45,830 nucleotides of DNA from Solirubrobacterales bacterium (GTDB lineage: Bacteria; Actinomycetota; Thermoleophilia; Solirubrobacterales; JACPNS01), in contig JACPNS010000013.1 in NCBI GenBank assembly GCA_016185345.1, positions 74,432 through 120,261 on the forward strand, read 5' to 3'. How positions within the stretch are numbered: the stretch's first letter is position 1; every line of letters starts with the position of its first letter. A model generated the notes under the pieces. It ran no database searches and was not told where the DNA came from. It worked only from the letters and a program-made list of their open reading frames with translations. The translations under genes were made by a program, and so were the position numbers. Of this stretch, positions 9,190 to 17,082 are shown in pieces.

Positions 9190-9545
9190 CTACTCCTTGA
9201 CGATCTTGAACGACTTCGTCATCAACGGCGTGGCGTTTCTGACCACGTCGCTGACGACGATCCCGAATGCATACGCGCCGGTCTTGAGCGTCTGGCCGTC
9301 GAGTTTCCCGCTGAAACCGACCCTGTTTGGTCCCGGCTTACCGATGCGCTGCATCGTCTTGAGAAAGACGGGGCGAACGCACTTGTAGGCGTACTTGGAC
9401 TCGTCGGTGGGCTTCACGCACTCGGTGCTTAGGCGTTCTCCTCGAGAGTGAACTTGATCACCGTTCCCGGAGGTGCCTTCGTCTTCGTCTTGGTGATGAG
9501 GGCGGTGTTCTTCGTGTCCTGCATCACGATCAGTTTGTTGGCCAT
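9190..9545 (-). pseudogene. Fragmented paralogue of the lyase-like C-terminal domain
   Basis: Two adjoining frames encode halves of one Ig-like tail similar to that of the gene at 7930-9093. The first (9429-9545) runs MANKLIVMQD to KFTLEENA and stops. The second (9190 to about 9430) runs TECVKPTDES... to TKSFKIVKE. The middle beta strands between FTL and CVKP are missing and the frame shifts there, so this is a decayed duplicate without its propeller. It ends 96 nt upstream of the intact-start copy. Confidence 0.6.
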
Positions 9546-9593
9546 TTTGCGGAATGCGACTAGTGAAAACCACAACTGTGGCAAGAGGTGCGG

Positions 9594-9758
9594 TCAGTCT
9601 TTCGGGTCGGCGTCCTTGCGATTCTCGCTCAGCGACCTCTGCAGCTTCACGAGCTTGTTGGCCATGATTCCCAGGTAAATGAGCAGCACGATCAGAAACA
9701 CCAAATACGCGGCGGCGACGTAGCTACCGCCGGTCTCAGCCGCAAGCAGGACGTTCAT
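9594..9758 (-). CDS. ccmD: CcmD-like small heme-exporter subunit
   Basis: A 54-aa protein, MNVLLAAETGGSYVAAAYLV then a hydrophobic segment FLIVLLIYLGIM, then a charged cytoplasmic tail rich in K, R, E and D. This is the size and layout of CcmD: one transmembrane helix with AAY before it and a basic helix after it. CcmD holds CcmC together with CcmE and CcmAB during cytochrome c maturation. The ATG (9756-9758) follows the ccmC stop (9759-9761) with no gap, which strongly supports the assignment. Confidence 0.8.
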   Translation of the reverse strand: MNVLLAAETGGSYVAAAYLVFLIVLLIYLGIMANKLVKLQRSLSENRKDADPKD

Positions 9759-10526
9759 CTAGGCAGTTCCTCGGTTGAGTTTCTTGATTTGCATTGAGAT
9801 GCTCTTGGCGACGAGCTCGAACTTCCAGAGGGCGACAAAGAGCAGGATTGCCGTGATCAGGGCGACGAAGAACGTGATGCGCATCTCGGTCGGCATGTTG
9901 CCGCCGGTGGCCGTGAGCACGCGCGGGTGGATCAGGGATTCGCTGAGACGCACGGCGATGAAGTTCAGCGGCACGAAGGCGCCCGCGAGGATCGCGTACA
10001 CGGCAGCGGTCTGGGCCTGGCGCTCTGGGTCCTCGATCGCGAATCGCATCGGCTGGTAGATCGCGAAAATCAGGAAGACGATCAGGAACGAGACGAGCGT
10101 CGGTTCCTTCCACTCCCAGAAGACGCCCCAAGCGGTCTTGGCCCAGATCATTCCGGTGAGCAGCACGACGACGCCGATGATCAGGCTGAGGTGGATGGCC
10201 ACGTAGGAGCGAAGGTCCCACGCGCTGTCACGCGTACGCAGGTACTGCACGGCCATCACCCCGCCGGCGAAGAAGCCGCCGAGCGCAACGATCGCGAGCG
10301 GCACGTGCAGGAAGAAGATCTTCTGGCGCATGCCTTGGTCGGCATCGATCGGCGCGTACCAGAAAACGAGAATCCCAGTGATGATCAGGCCGATGATCGC
10401 GGCGATCGTGAAGCCCTTCAGCCCGCGCGCAAACTGAGTCGCGCTGTCGCGGCTGGGCCTGCTGGGGGCTGAGAAAAAGCGTGAATCTGTCTGCGGCTGG
10501 GACACTGCGGCTGAAACCGTACCCAA
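9759..10526 (-). CDS. ccmC: Heme handling protein CcmC
   Basis: Polytopic membrane protein of the CcmC/CcsA/HemAT-type family that presents heme to CcmE. It is about 255 aa with six hydrophobic segments. A tryptophan-rich signature, WGVFWEWKEP, stands where the family has a WGxxWxWD motif (the D is K-E here). Conserved heme-flanking histidines occur in FFLHVPLA and in the segment before it. The first ~35 residues are polar and the start is uncertain: TTG at 10526, or GTG seven codons later. Three palindromes lie immediately upstream (10550-10700). Confidence 0.88.
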   Translation of the reverse strand: MGTVSAAVSQPQTDSRFFSAPSRPSRDSATQFARGLKGFTIAAIIGLIITGILVFWYAPIDADQGMRQKIFFLHVPLAIVALGGFFAGGVMAVQYLRTRDSAWDLRSYVAIHLSLIIGVVVLLTGMIWAKTAWGVFWEWKEPTLVSFLIVFLIFAIYQPMRFAIEDPERQAQTAAVYAILAGAFVPLNFIAVRLSESLIHPRVLTATGGNMPTEMRITFFVALITAILLFVALWKFELVAKSISMQIKKLNRGTA

Positions 10527-10549
10527 CCGGAGCCGCGCAGCTGCTGTTT

Positions 10550-10700
10550 GCTGCGCACCACGGGTGTGCAGCGCGGGTTAGTGCCGAAGAAGGCGATAGG
10601 TATGCGGTCGTGTGCTGCACACCTGTGGTGTGCAGCAGGGCGTCCCACGTACAAGCGGTTCTTGGCCGCCAAATCTGGTTGCACACCCGTGGTGTGCAAC
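10550..10700. repeat. Three 23-bp palindromes at exact 64-bp spacing
   Basis: Cores at 10550-10572, 10614-10636 and 10678-10700 follow the consensus GYTGCRCACC-NNG-GGTGTGCARC. Copy 2 has perfect 11-bp arms (10613-10637), copy 3 perfect 10-bp arms, and copy 1 has one G.T mismatch. Changes at the second base of the arm are compensated on the other side. The 41-nt stretches between copies are unrelated on simple reading. The array fills the 180-nt gap upstream of ccmC and downstream of the small gene at 10707-11033. Regulator operators or RNA hairpins are both possible. Confidence 0.8.
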
Positions 10701-10706
10701 AGATTG

Positions 10707-11033
10707 CTAGTTGCCGACCGAACCTGTCGAGCCGGAGCCGGTGGCTCCGGTGGCTGAGCTGGCGCCGGTGGCGCCGGTTGGCTCAGCGGCGGCGGCTTCG
10801 GCTTCGCCCTTGCGCTTGCCCTGGCGGGCGCCCTTGAGCATGCCCTCCTGGAGACCGGAGTTGAAGGCGTCGCCGCGCGCGGCGATTCGCGCGCTCTTGG
10901 AGGCGGCGGCATAAGCCTGCTGCTTGGCGGCCTGCGCGTCGGCTTCGGTGGGCTGGGCGTTGTGGCCCAGCGCGAGGCCGAGCCCCAACGCGAGCACCGC
11001 AACCGCAACCATTAGTCCCCTGATCAGATTCAC
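10707..11033 (-). CDS. Small secreted or membrane-anchored Ala/Gly/Lys-rich protein
   Basis: Unknown. From the GTG at 11033 the protein is 108 aa: a short N-terminus with one Arg, a hydrophobic stretch LMVAVAVLALGLGLALG, then an Ala-rich region with evenly spaced small and basic residues (GDAFNSGLQEGMLKGARQGK), and a Gly/Thr/Ser/Ala tail (TGATGASS...). An ATG at 11012 has a better Shine-Dalgarno (AGGGG, 5 nt) and would leave no basic n-region. It is divergent from the similar small gene at 11077 and separated by an inverted repeat. It sits between ccmB and ccmC, which makes a link to cytochrome maturation possible but unproven. Confidence 0.55.
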   Translation of the reverse strand: MNLIRGLMVAVAVLALGLGLALGHNAQPTEADAQAAKQQAYAAASKSARIAARGDAFNSGLQEGMLKGARQGKRKGEAEAAAAEPTGATGASSATGATGSGSTGSVGN

Positions 11034-11051
11034 GCGCGGAATGATCGCATG

Positions 11052-11075
11052 GCCGGGCCGGTACGATGGCCCGGC
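11052..11075. promoter_or_regulatory. 8-8-8 inverted repeat around a -10-like box
   Basis: Perfect 8-bp arms GCCGGGCC and GGCCCGGC flank ggTACGAT. TACGAT (11062-11067) fits the actinobacterial -10 form TANNNT and ends 9 nt before the GTG at 11077. The site lies between two divergent small genes, so it could be an operator covering the promoter. Confidence 0.5.
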
Positions 11076-11076
11076 T

Positions 11077-11331
11077 GTGGAGATGACTGTCCAAAGAGAA
11101 CGCAAGTACGCGCTGGCAACTGCTGGCGCGGCGTTGCTGTTGTTGATCTCTGGCTACTTCATTGGCAAGTCAGGCGGGGCCGACATCGACGCCGCGAGCG
11201 CGGCCGGAGCCAAGGCAGGCACCGTCGCCGGAACGAAGACCGGCAAGAAGCAGGGCTACGACGCCGGTTACAAGAAGGGCTATCGGACTTCTTACAAGGC
11301 GGCCTACGAGAAGGCCAAGCGGGGCGACTGA
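11077..11331 (+). CDS. Small membrane-anchored protein with a period-4 tyrosine tail
   Basis: Unknown, 84 aa from the GTG (an ATG two codons later is also possible). A short basic N-terminus (QRERKYA) is followed by a transmembrane segment (LATAGAALLLLISGYFIG). Then come a Gly/Ala/Lys-rich linker and a tail with Tyr every fourth residue, in the pattern GYxxGYxxGYxxSYxxAY, ending in KAKRGD. The layout resembles the divergent neighbour at 10707-11033. A TACGAT box 9 nt upstream suggests a leaderless transcript. It ends 1 nt before the convergent ccmB stop. A structural or polymer-like role can be guessed, but no family was recognised. Confidence 0.65.
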   Translation: MEMTVQRERKYALATAGAALLLLISGYFIGKSGGADIDAASAAGAKAGTVAGTKTGKKQGYDAGYKKGYRTSYKAAYEKAKRGD

Positions 11332-11332
11332 T

Positions 11333-12037
11333 TCAGTCTCCGAGGATGTATTCGAAGACGGCGATCGACAACAGCAGGAAGACCGCGTCGTAGAGCCCCA
11401 TAACGCCGAGCCACTTGCCGATGTCCACGATCTCGGGGGCTTTCTCGAACAACGGCGCCGTTGCTTCTGACGCAGCGATCAATAGCGGGATGAAGAGAGG
11501 AAGTGTCATCAGCGGCACGAGCAACTCGCGGGCAGACGTCGCTGTGGCGAGCGCGCTGATCAGCGTTCCGATGGTTGCGAGTCCAAGGTTCACGAGCAGG
11601 CAGATCGGGATCAACACGAGCATCGCCGAGTCGTAGCTCGGCCCGAGCAGCATGATTCCGTAGATCGCCAGCGCGAACACTTCGAGCAGCGTCAGCGCGA
11701 GGAAGAGGTAGGCGATCTTCGCGTAGAGGATCGCGTTGCGATCAATCGGGGCGAGTAGAAGCCCCTCGTATCCGCCCTGCTGTTTTTCGTTGGATAGCAA
11801 CCGGTTGATGGTGAGAGACGACGCGAAGAGGATCGTCACCCAGAACACGCCAGCCGCAAGGTCACCGAAGAGCTCGTCGCGGTTGAGCGCAAAGTGGAAG
11901 ACGATGAACGTGGACGTGGTGAAGATCAGCGTGACCGTGATCGTCTCGAACGTGCGCAGTTCGAGCCGGAGGTCCTTGCGCAGGATCGTCAATGCGGCGC
12001 TCAGCGTGGACGGAGCTTGGCGGCGGTTCTGCCTCAT
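11333..12037 (-). CDS. ccmB: Heme exporter subunit CcmB
   Basis: Membrane subunit of the CcmAB ABC transporter, which drives release of holo-CcmE during cytochrome c maturation. It is 234 aa with about six hydrophobic segments. The family stretch ILRKDLRLELRTFETI, followed later by SNEKQQGGYEGLLLAPIDR, is recognisable. The start ATG at 12037 overlaps the ccmA stop as ATGA, a coupled start. A longer open frame upstream is just the end of ccmA in another frame. Confidence 0.93.
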   Translation of the reverse strand: MRQNRRQAPSTLSAALTILRKDLRLELRTFETITVTLIFTTSTFIVFHFALNRDELFGDLAAGVFWVTILFASSLTINRLLSNEKQQGGYEGLLLAPIDRNAILYAKIAYLFLALTLLEVFALAIYGIMLLGPSYDSAMLVLIPICLLVNLGLATIGTLISALATATSARELLVPLMTLPLFIPLLIAASEATAPLFEKAPEIVDIGKWLGVMGLYDAVFLLLSIAVFEYILGD

Positions 12038-12720
12038 TTGTAGAGCCTCTGCGCTTCGGTGTTGGAGACGCGATCGGCCGGCTGGAGCCACTCGCTCTTG
12101 CCGTCTTTGAGCCCGAGCGCGATGTCGCCCTGGTCGAGGCCGTAGTCGATGTCGTGCGTGACGATCACCCGGGTGCGGTGACCGGCCCGGCCGATGAACG
12201 GCTCAAGCAGCATCGCCGCGCCGGGGTCGAGGTTGGCGCGCGGCTCGTCGAGCAGAAGCAGCTCCGGCTGCGGCAGTAGCGCCCGCGCCGTCGAGAGTCT
12301 CTGCGTCATGCCCTTGCTGAAGTTGCGGACCGGTTCGTCGGCGCGCGTGCTGAGCTCGACGCGCTCGAGCATGTCCTGAACGCCGTCGGTGTTGATCCTG
12401 TGGAGCTTGGCGACGAACTCGAGGTTCTCGCGCGCGGTGAGGTCGCGGTAGACGAGCGGGTCGTGGCCGATCAGACCGACTCGGCCGCGCACTGCCCAGG
12501 CGTCTTTGGGCAGTTCTTCGCCGAGGACTTGGATTGTGCCCGAGTGCGGTCGGAGCAGTGTGGAGAGGACCCGAAGCAGCGTCGTCTTACCCGCGCCGTT
12601 GGCGCCGAACACGACGAGCGTCTTCCCGAGCGGGATGTCAAACGAGACGTCGTCAAGCGCCGCGCGATCGCCGTAGTAGCGCGTGAGGTTGTCAACTGAG
12701 ACTGCGAGGGGGTCGGGCAC
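12034..12720 (-). CDS. ccmA: Heme exporter ATP-binding protein CcmA
   Basis: ABC ATPase, 228 aa. Walker A is GANGAGKTT. The signature position reads FSKGMTQR (an LSGGQ variant usual for short CcmA-type ATPases). Walker B is LLLLDEP, and the switch His is in VTHD. It powers CcmB, whose gene overlaps it by 4 bp. Its own start follows 30 nt after the precorrin-2 dehydrogenase stop, so the two may be cotranscribed, linking siroheme and cytochrome c maturation in one unit. Confidence 0.94.
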   Translation of the reverse strand: MPDPLAVSVDNLTRYYGDRAALDDVSFDIPLGKTLVVFGANGAGKTTLLRVLSTLLRPHSGTIQVLGEELPKDAWAVRGRVGLIGHDPLVYRDLTARENLEFVAKLHRINTDGVQDMLERVELSTRADEPVRNFSKGMTQRLSTARALLPQPELLLLDEPRANLDPGAAMLLEPFIGRAGHRTRVIVTHDIDYGLDQGDIALGLKDGKSEWLQPADRVSNTEAQRLYK

Positions 12721-12750
12721 AATGGAGATTGTGGCGCGACGGGAGCCGGA

Positions 12751-13506
12751 CTAGGCGGGTTGTGCAGCCAGTCGTGCTTCGGTCTCGCGCTGCGACTTCT
12801 CGATCAAAGCGTGAAGCTCATCGGCGCGACCCTCCCGCAGCAGCACGATCGGGTCGGGATCGCCGTTGACGATGTCCTCGAAGAATGCCTTGCGCTCGTT
12901 GTAGGTCGGGAGCGTTCCCTTGGCCCATCCGCGCGCGTCGTTGAGGATCACAGCGAGGTCGGCATACGCGTCGCCGAAGGCCTCACCGATCTCGCGCTTC
13001 ATACGCTTAGCGAGTGCGGGCGACGCGCCGGCGGTGCTGATCTCGATGGCGATCGGGCCGGATCGAGTGATCGCCGGAAGGATGAAGTTGCAGAGGGGCG
13101 GGACGTCGACGACGTTGACGAGCTTGCCGCGGGCTTCTGCGTCGTTGTAGACCTGCACGTTGACGTCGGTGTCGTTGGTCGCGGCGATGATCATGAACGC
13201 GCCCTCGACGTCGGTGGATTCATATGGGCGTAGTTCGAGCTTGATCGTGCCCTCGTCGGCGAGTGCCTGGATGGCGGGCTCAGCCTCTGGGGCGATCACG
13301 GTGATGTCGCCGTCGCAGGCGAGCAGGCCTTCGATCTTCTCAAGCGCGATCATGCCGGCGCCGACCACGGTTGACCTGCGGCCGGAGAGTTTGAGGCAGG
13401 CAATGTAGAACGGCGTCTCGAGCATGCCTTGGACACACTCTTGATCGCAGATGCCCTTCTTGAGGGCACAGACGCATTCTTTTCCGGCATAGGCGGCGGC
13501 TGGCAT
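12751..13506 (-). CDS. Precorrin-2 dehydrogenase (siroheme synthase N-terminal, Met8/SirC-like)
   Basis: NAD-dependent oxidation of precorrin-2 to sirohydrochlorin on the way to siroheme. The core reads [19 protein letters not shown] (Rossmann GxGxxA-like), [34 protein letters not shown] and [15 protein letters not shown], matching the CysG N-terminal domain. I place the start at the ATG at 13506 (251 aa). That adds a 27-residue extension with four cysteines ([15 protein letters not shown]); a later ATG at 13425 would remove it. It is divergent from the helicase gene at 13596. Confidence 0.85.
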   Translation of the reverse strand: MPAAAYAGKECVCALKKGICDQECVQGMLETPFYIACLKLSGRRSTVVGAGMIALEKIEGLLACDGDITVIAPEAEPAIQALADEGTIKLELRPYESTDVEGAFMIIAATNDTDVNVQVYNDAEARGKLVNVVDVPPLCNFILPAITRSGPIAIEISTAGASPALAKRMKREIGEAFGDAYADLAVILNDARGWAKGTLPTYNERKAFFEDIVNGDPDPIVLLREGRADELHALIEKSQRETEARLAAQPA

Positions 13507-13581
13507 GTACTGATTGTAGGTGTGGAGGATCGTCCAGCCCCCGAAAAACATTCGAGCGGAATTGGCTACCCGTTTTCGCTC

Positions 13582-13587
13582 TACGAT
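13582..13587 (+). promoter_or_regulatory. Putative -10 box of the helicase-HEPN operon
   Basis: TACGAT fits TANNNT and ends 8 nt before the ATG at 13596, which suggests leaderless transcription. No convincing -35 hexamer is visible at 17-18 nt. Confidence 0.4.
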
Positions 13588-13595
13588 CCGGGTGT

Positions 13596-15500
13596 ATGTA
13601 CGAGCCGACCGACCAACAGAAAGCAATCATTGACCACGACATTCGCTATCACGCGCGAGTTATCGCTGGCCCCGGCACTGGGAAAAGTGCGACCGCCGTG
13701 GCGCTGATTGAGCGCGTGCTTGAGGAGCTTCCTGACACCAAGATCAAGTTTTTGACGTTCACACGTGCGGCAACTCAGGAACTGGCGCGGAAGATGGATG
13801 GCGGAGAAGTCCATCCGTCGACGATCCACGCCTTCGCGATAGGGGCGCTGCTTCGAAACCCGGGGGCGGCCGCGTTTCCGCTGCCGCTTCGAATCCCTGA
13901 CGACTGGGAACAACGAAAACTCATTGTGCCGTTGCTCGCAAGGTACCTGCGTGGTCGCGGTCTCGATCGTGCCGGCGTCCGCGATGTAAATAGCCGCTTC
14001 TTGCGGGAGATGGTCAGTGGGTGGGAGTCGCTCAACCCGGAGGAATCCGACGACGTGACTCCCCAGGAGCGCGCAGCGTTCCGCGGACTTTTCGAGGAGC
14101 ATCGTGGCGTTTTCGGTTACACCCTCATGGGCGAGCTTCCAGACCTTCTTCGGCGTGCGATTGAAGACCATGATGACCTTGACGGAGTGGACTCGGACCT
14201 TTTGATCGTGGACGAATACCAAGATCTCAACGCGTGCGAGCTGCGAGTTCTGAAACTGCTCGCCGACCGGGGATCGACAGTTATCGCCATCGGAGACGAC
14301 GATCAGTCGATTTACTCTTTCCGTCGTGCGGATCCGGAAGGCATTCGCCGGTTTCCGATCGAGTTCGACACCCAATACGACTATCCGATGACGATCTGCC
14401 ATCGGTGTCCGGAGGAAATAATCGATTGGTCGCAGCGAGTCATCGCAGGGGATCCGGGCCGGGCACCGCGTCCTGAGCCGACCCCCGGAGACAACGCCCC
14501 GCAGGGCGAGGCGGTCCTCCTTCGATTCGCGAACGGTCTACAAGAGGCGGAAAGTGTCGCCGCCCTTGTGAAGAGCCTGAACGAGGATCGGGAGATCCCG
14601 CTTTCCGAGATCCTTATTCTCACAAGGACCGATCACAACGGACAGTTCTCAAGACCGATCAAAGAGGCCTTGGACGCATTGGCGATCGGGTGGTACGACC
14701 CAAGTCGCATCGGCGCGCTTTTGCAAGAAGAAGCATCTCGAAAGTTTCTCGCGTTCTTGCGGCTACTTTCCGACCGCCGTGACTCGCTCGCGTGGATGGC
14801 GCTAATAAGTCTCGAGCGCGGCGTCGGCGGTACATTCGTTGACTACGTGTACGACGAGGCGGTGTCCGTCGGCGCGTCGTTTGGCGAGACTCTTGAGCGC
14901 CTTGCCGCAGACGATTTCGCCGAAGGTCCGTCATCTAGTTCCACGGTCACGGCGATGATGGGACCGGTCGTCGAGGGCCTTGAGGCAATCGGGGAACTCA
15001 CCGCTTTAGAGGCGACAGAATGGCCAGCAAGAATCGAGGAAATGTTCGACGCAGGTCACTTGCCTCCTGTCGGCAACGAGCTGGTCGAGTTGATGCAGGC
15101 TGTCGCGGGCGAGCTGCAGGGCAATGAGCTCAGCCTCTCCCAGTTCGTATCGCAGCTGTGGCCCGTCGGTCAGGACCTCGCACGTGCGACGAGTGAAGGC
15201 GTGCGATTTATGACGATGGGCGGTTCAAAGGGTCTCACCGTCTCGGCGACGATTGTCGTTGGAGTAGAGCAGGATTTGATTCCTCGCGAGAATGGGGATC
15301 AACGCGAGGAGCGCCGATATCTATATGTCGCGATGACGCGCTCTACCGAAGTACTGGCGCAAACATATGCAGCTCGGAGGGTTGGCCCTCAAGCACGGGC
15401 AGGTCGCGCAAACTCCGGACGACGTTCGGCGACGGCGCTGCTCCGCGACACTGGCGTCGATGCGACGGACGGGGCCGAATGGATCGCTGAGATTTCGTAG
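13596..15500 (+). CDS. UvrD/Rep-like SF1 helicase of a putative two-gene module
   Basis: 634-aa superfamily 1A helicase with all core motifs: Q motif PTDQQKAI, Walker A GPGTGKS (25-31), motif Ia [12 protein letters not shown], Walker B VDEYQD (205-210), motif [15 protein letters not shown] (233-244), motif [18 protein letters not shown], and motif VI YVAMTRS (577-583). It is shorter than housekeeping UvrD/PcrA (about 720 aa or more) and lacks their C-terminal extension, which fits an accessory helicase such as those of defence islands (GajB-like size class). The only gene following it is the HEPN-type gene, 3 nt downstream. It interrupts a conserved metabolic region, and its codon choice looks less GC-rich than the hem genes. 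Expected activity: ATP-driven 3'-5' unwinding; target unknown. Confidence 0.85.
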   Translation: MYEPTDQQKAIIDHDIRYHARVIAGPGTGKSATAVALIERVLEELPDTKIKFLTFTRAATQELARKMDGGEVHPSTIHAFAIGALLRNPGAAAFPLPLRIPDDWEQRKLIVPLLARYLRGRGLDRAGVRDVNSRFLREMVSGWESLNPEESDDVTPQERAAFRGLFEEHRGVFGYTLMGELPDLLRRAIEDHDDLDGVDSDLLIVDEYQDLNACELRVLKLLADRGSTVIAIGDDDQSIYSFRRADPEGIRRFPIEFDTQYDYPMTICHRCPEEIIDWSQRVIAGDPGRAPRPEPTPGDNAPQGEAVLLRFANGLQEAESVAALVKSLNEDREIPLSEILILTRTDHNGQFSRPIKEALDALAIGWYDPSRIGALLQEEASRKFLAFLRLLSDRRDSLAWMALISLERGVGGTFVDYVYDEAVSVGASFGETLERLAADDFAEGPSSSSTVTAMMGPVVEGLEAIGELTALEATEWPARIEEMFDAGHLPPVGNELVELMQAVAGELQGNELSLSQFVSQLWPVGQDLARATSEGVRFMTMGGSKGLTVSATIVVGVEQDLIPRENGDQREERRYLYVAMTRSTEVLAQTYAARRVGPQARAGRANSGRRSATALLRDTGVDATDGAEWIAEIS

Positions 15501-15503
15501 CGC

Positions 15504-16970
15504 GTGGAAGGCCGGTCGAAAGCCAATCCAGGAGTTCGGGTGACGCTCGCCCCGATCTCCGTCCGGTCGGGCGAAAAGATCGCGATTCGCGTCGCTGCTC
15601 CCGTCGAGCTTGCTGGGTCCGAGTTCGAATTAGTACTGATCTCGACCGATCCGTTTGAGACTTCATGGCTTAGTTCGATGTCGGGTCGGCTCGACGAGCA
15701 CGGGGAATGTGAACTTGGCTTCGATATCGAACTTGATGGACCTGCGGTGTGCGAGGTAGCCGGCTTCAATCGGCGATTACCGGATCAGGACACGGCGGTT
15801 CCGGTCGCGTCCGTCACATCGAGTCGGCTCGCACTGAATCCCGGGATCGAGATCAAGACGATCGCCGACGTAGATCGCCTCTACTCGAGGCTCAAGGCGG
15901 CACAGGAAGCGTTGTATGCCAGTCCAATAGGCGCACGCGATGCCACTGGGTCGATCGAGCACCGGGCGATCTGTTTGGTCGAACGGCTACTGCTCACAAG
16001 ACCGCTCAAACTTCCTGGCGTCGAACTTCTCCCTGTATTGCATTCAGTCGGCGGAATTGAAGAGCACACTGTCGTCCAGAATCTGATTCGCGAAGTCGGG
16101 TGGCCGACTCAGATAGATCGTGCGCAGTGGTCACGCCAAGTATCCAGCAATCGCCCTTGGCTCTTGCTCAAGTTCAACAGCATCTGGGCAAGCGGCTTCG
16201 ATGAGGCTGCGCATCTTGTCTGGCAGTCGCGCGATCGCATTGCTGGCTCGCTCGCGATCTCCCGAAACGCGACGGCAGAAAACGTGGTCACGATAATTGA
16301 GCAGCATCAGCCGACCAATCGCGTTGCATCGCGGATTTATCATGAGGATCGGCCCTACAAGGGCAATTTGATCGGCGGGACAATTTCAGGTGAGAGTCAA
16401 CACGCTTTACTCGCCCACCTATGGGCCCTCGAAAAGGATCCGCTACTGGAACTCTGCGTCGATCTCTTCGCAGATGCCCAGTCGGAGCGTGACGAGGACT
16501 TCAAGTATTTGAAGCTGTGGTCAACGGTTGAAACATTGGCCCGCGCCAAGATCTCGGCGGGTCAGGAAGTCGTATGCCTGAACGGCGAATCGTGGGGCGG
16601 TCCACACGGAACAACGAGTTCAGCTCAACCTCTCGTGTATGAGCTACTCGCATCACGTTTTCGATTGGGAGGAATCGACGAGTTCAGCTCATTCGCCCCC
16701 GCGGCGAACCTTCGAGAAGCCGTGGGAGTTTGGTACGCCCGACGGAATGCAACCGCACATTACGGACGGTTTGATGCCGAGAGCGAACCTCAGTCGCGTC
16801 AGCAGTGGTTCAAACGGGCACTGTTGACCTTGGACGACGCAGCCGCGGCCAGCTCGTTCAATTCGTATCTCGGTGCTTTTGAGAGAGCGGTTTCGGCGGA
16901 TCTCCAGGCGCGCCTTTGGGCGAGCGGTCGGGCGCGGTTGCGAACACTCCAGGAAACGCTGATCACCTGA
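15504..16970 (+). CDS. Unknown protein with C-terminal HEPN-like ribonuclease motif
   Basis: 488 aa from a GTG only 3 nt after the helicase stop, so translationally coupled. Residues 1 to about 110 look beta-rich (SGEKIAIRVAAP, FELVLIST), like an Ig or sandwich domain. The middle (about 115-330) is mixed helical, with YKGNLIGGTISGES. The C-terminal third is helical and holds DFKYLKLWSTVETLARA and then VWYARRNATAHYGRFD. Here R414-N-A-T-A-H419 fits the R-x4-6-H catalytic motif of HEPN RNases. HEPN proteins cut RNA in toxin-antitoxin, CRISPR and abortive-infection systems; that this one is active and works with the helicase is inference. No Walker, HNH or nuclease motif of another kind was seen. 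Confidence 0.75.
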   Translation: MEGRSKANPGVRVTLAPISVRSGEKIAIRVAAPVELAGSEFELVLISTDPFETSWLSSMSGRLDEHGECELGFDIELDGPAVCEVAGFNRRLPDQDTAVPVASVTSSRLALNPGIEIKTIADVDRLYSRLKAAQEALYASPIGARDATGSIEHRAICLVERLLLTRPLKLPGVELLPVLHSVGGIEEHTVVQNLIREVGWPTQIDRAQWSRQVSSNRPWLLLKFNSIWASGFDEAAHLVWQSRDRIAGSLAISRNATAENVVTIIEQHQPTNRVASRIYHEDRPYKGNLIGGTISGESQHALLAHLWALEKDPLLELCVDLFADAQSERDEDFKYLKLWSTVETLARAKISAGQEVVCLNGESWGGPHGTTSSAQPLVYELLASRFRLGGIDEFSSFAPAANLREAVGVWYARRNATAHYGRFDAESEPQSRQQWFKRALLTLDDAAAASSFNSYLGAFERAVSADLQARLWASGRARLRTLQETLIT

Positions 16971-17078
16971 TCAATCTCCTAAGGATCGGCCCCAGGCGAT
17001 CAGCACTGCGAGCAATACGAACGACACAAGCATCGTGAAACCGGCGCCGATCCAGAGTTCGGTGGGCAAGCCGAGCAA
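16971..17078 (-). CDS. Possible 35-aa single-TM peptide
   Basis: A TTG-started frame encodes LGLPTELWIG, then a hydrophobic segment GFTMLVSFVLLAVLIAW, then a short GRSLGD tail. It begins 5 nt after the stop of the membrane gene at 17083 on the same strand and ends 1 nt from the HEPN gene stop. No Shine-Dalgarno is visible. It could be a real small membrane protein or chance. Confidence 0.3.
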   Translation of the reverse strand: MLGLPTELWIGAGFTMLVSFVLLAVLIAWGRSLGD

Positions 17079-17082
17079 GTAG

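Noticed and set aside
10550-10700. CRISPR array
   Set aside because: Only three imperfect, fully palindromic 23-bp units with compensatory changes, 41-nt intervals and no cas genes in the window.
13596-15500. Housekeeping UvrD/PcrA
   Set aside because: Too short, lacks the PcrA C-terminal extension, and is coupled to a HEPN-type gene. An accessory helicase fits better, though a repair role is not excluded.
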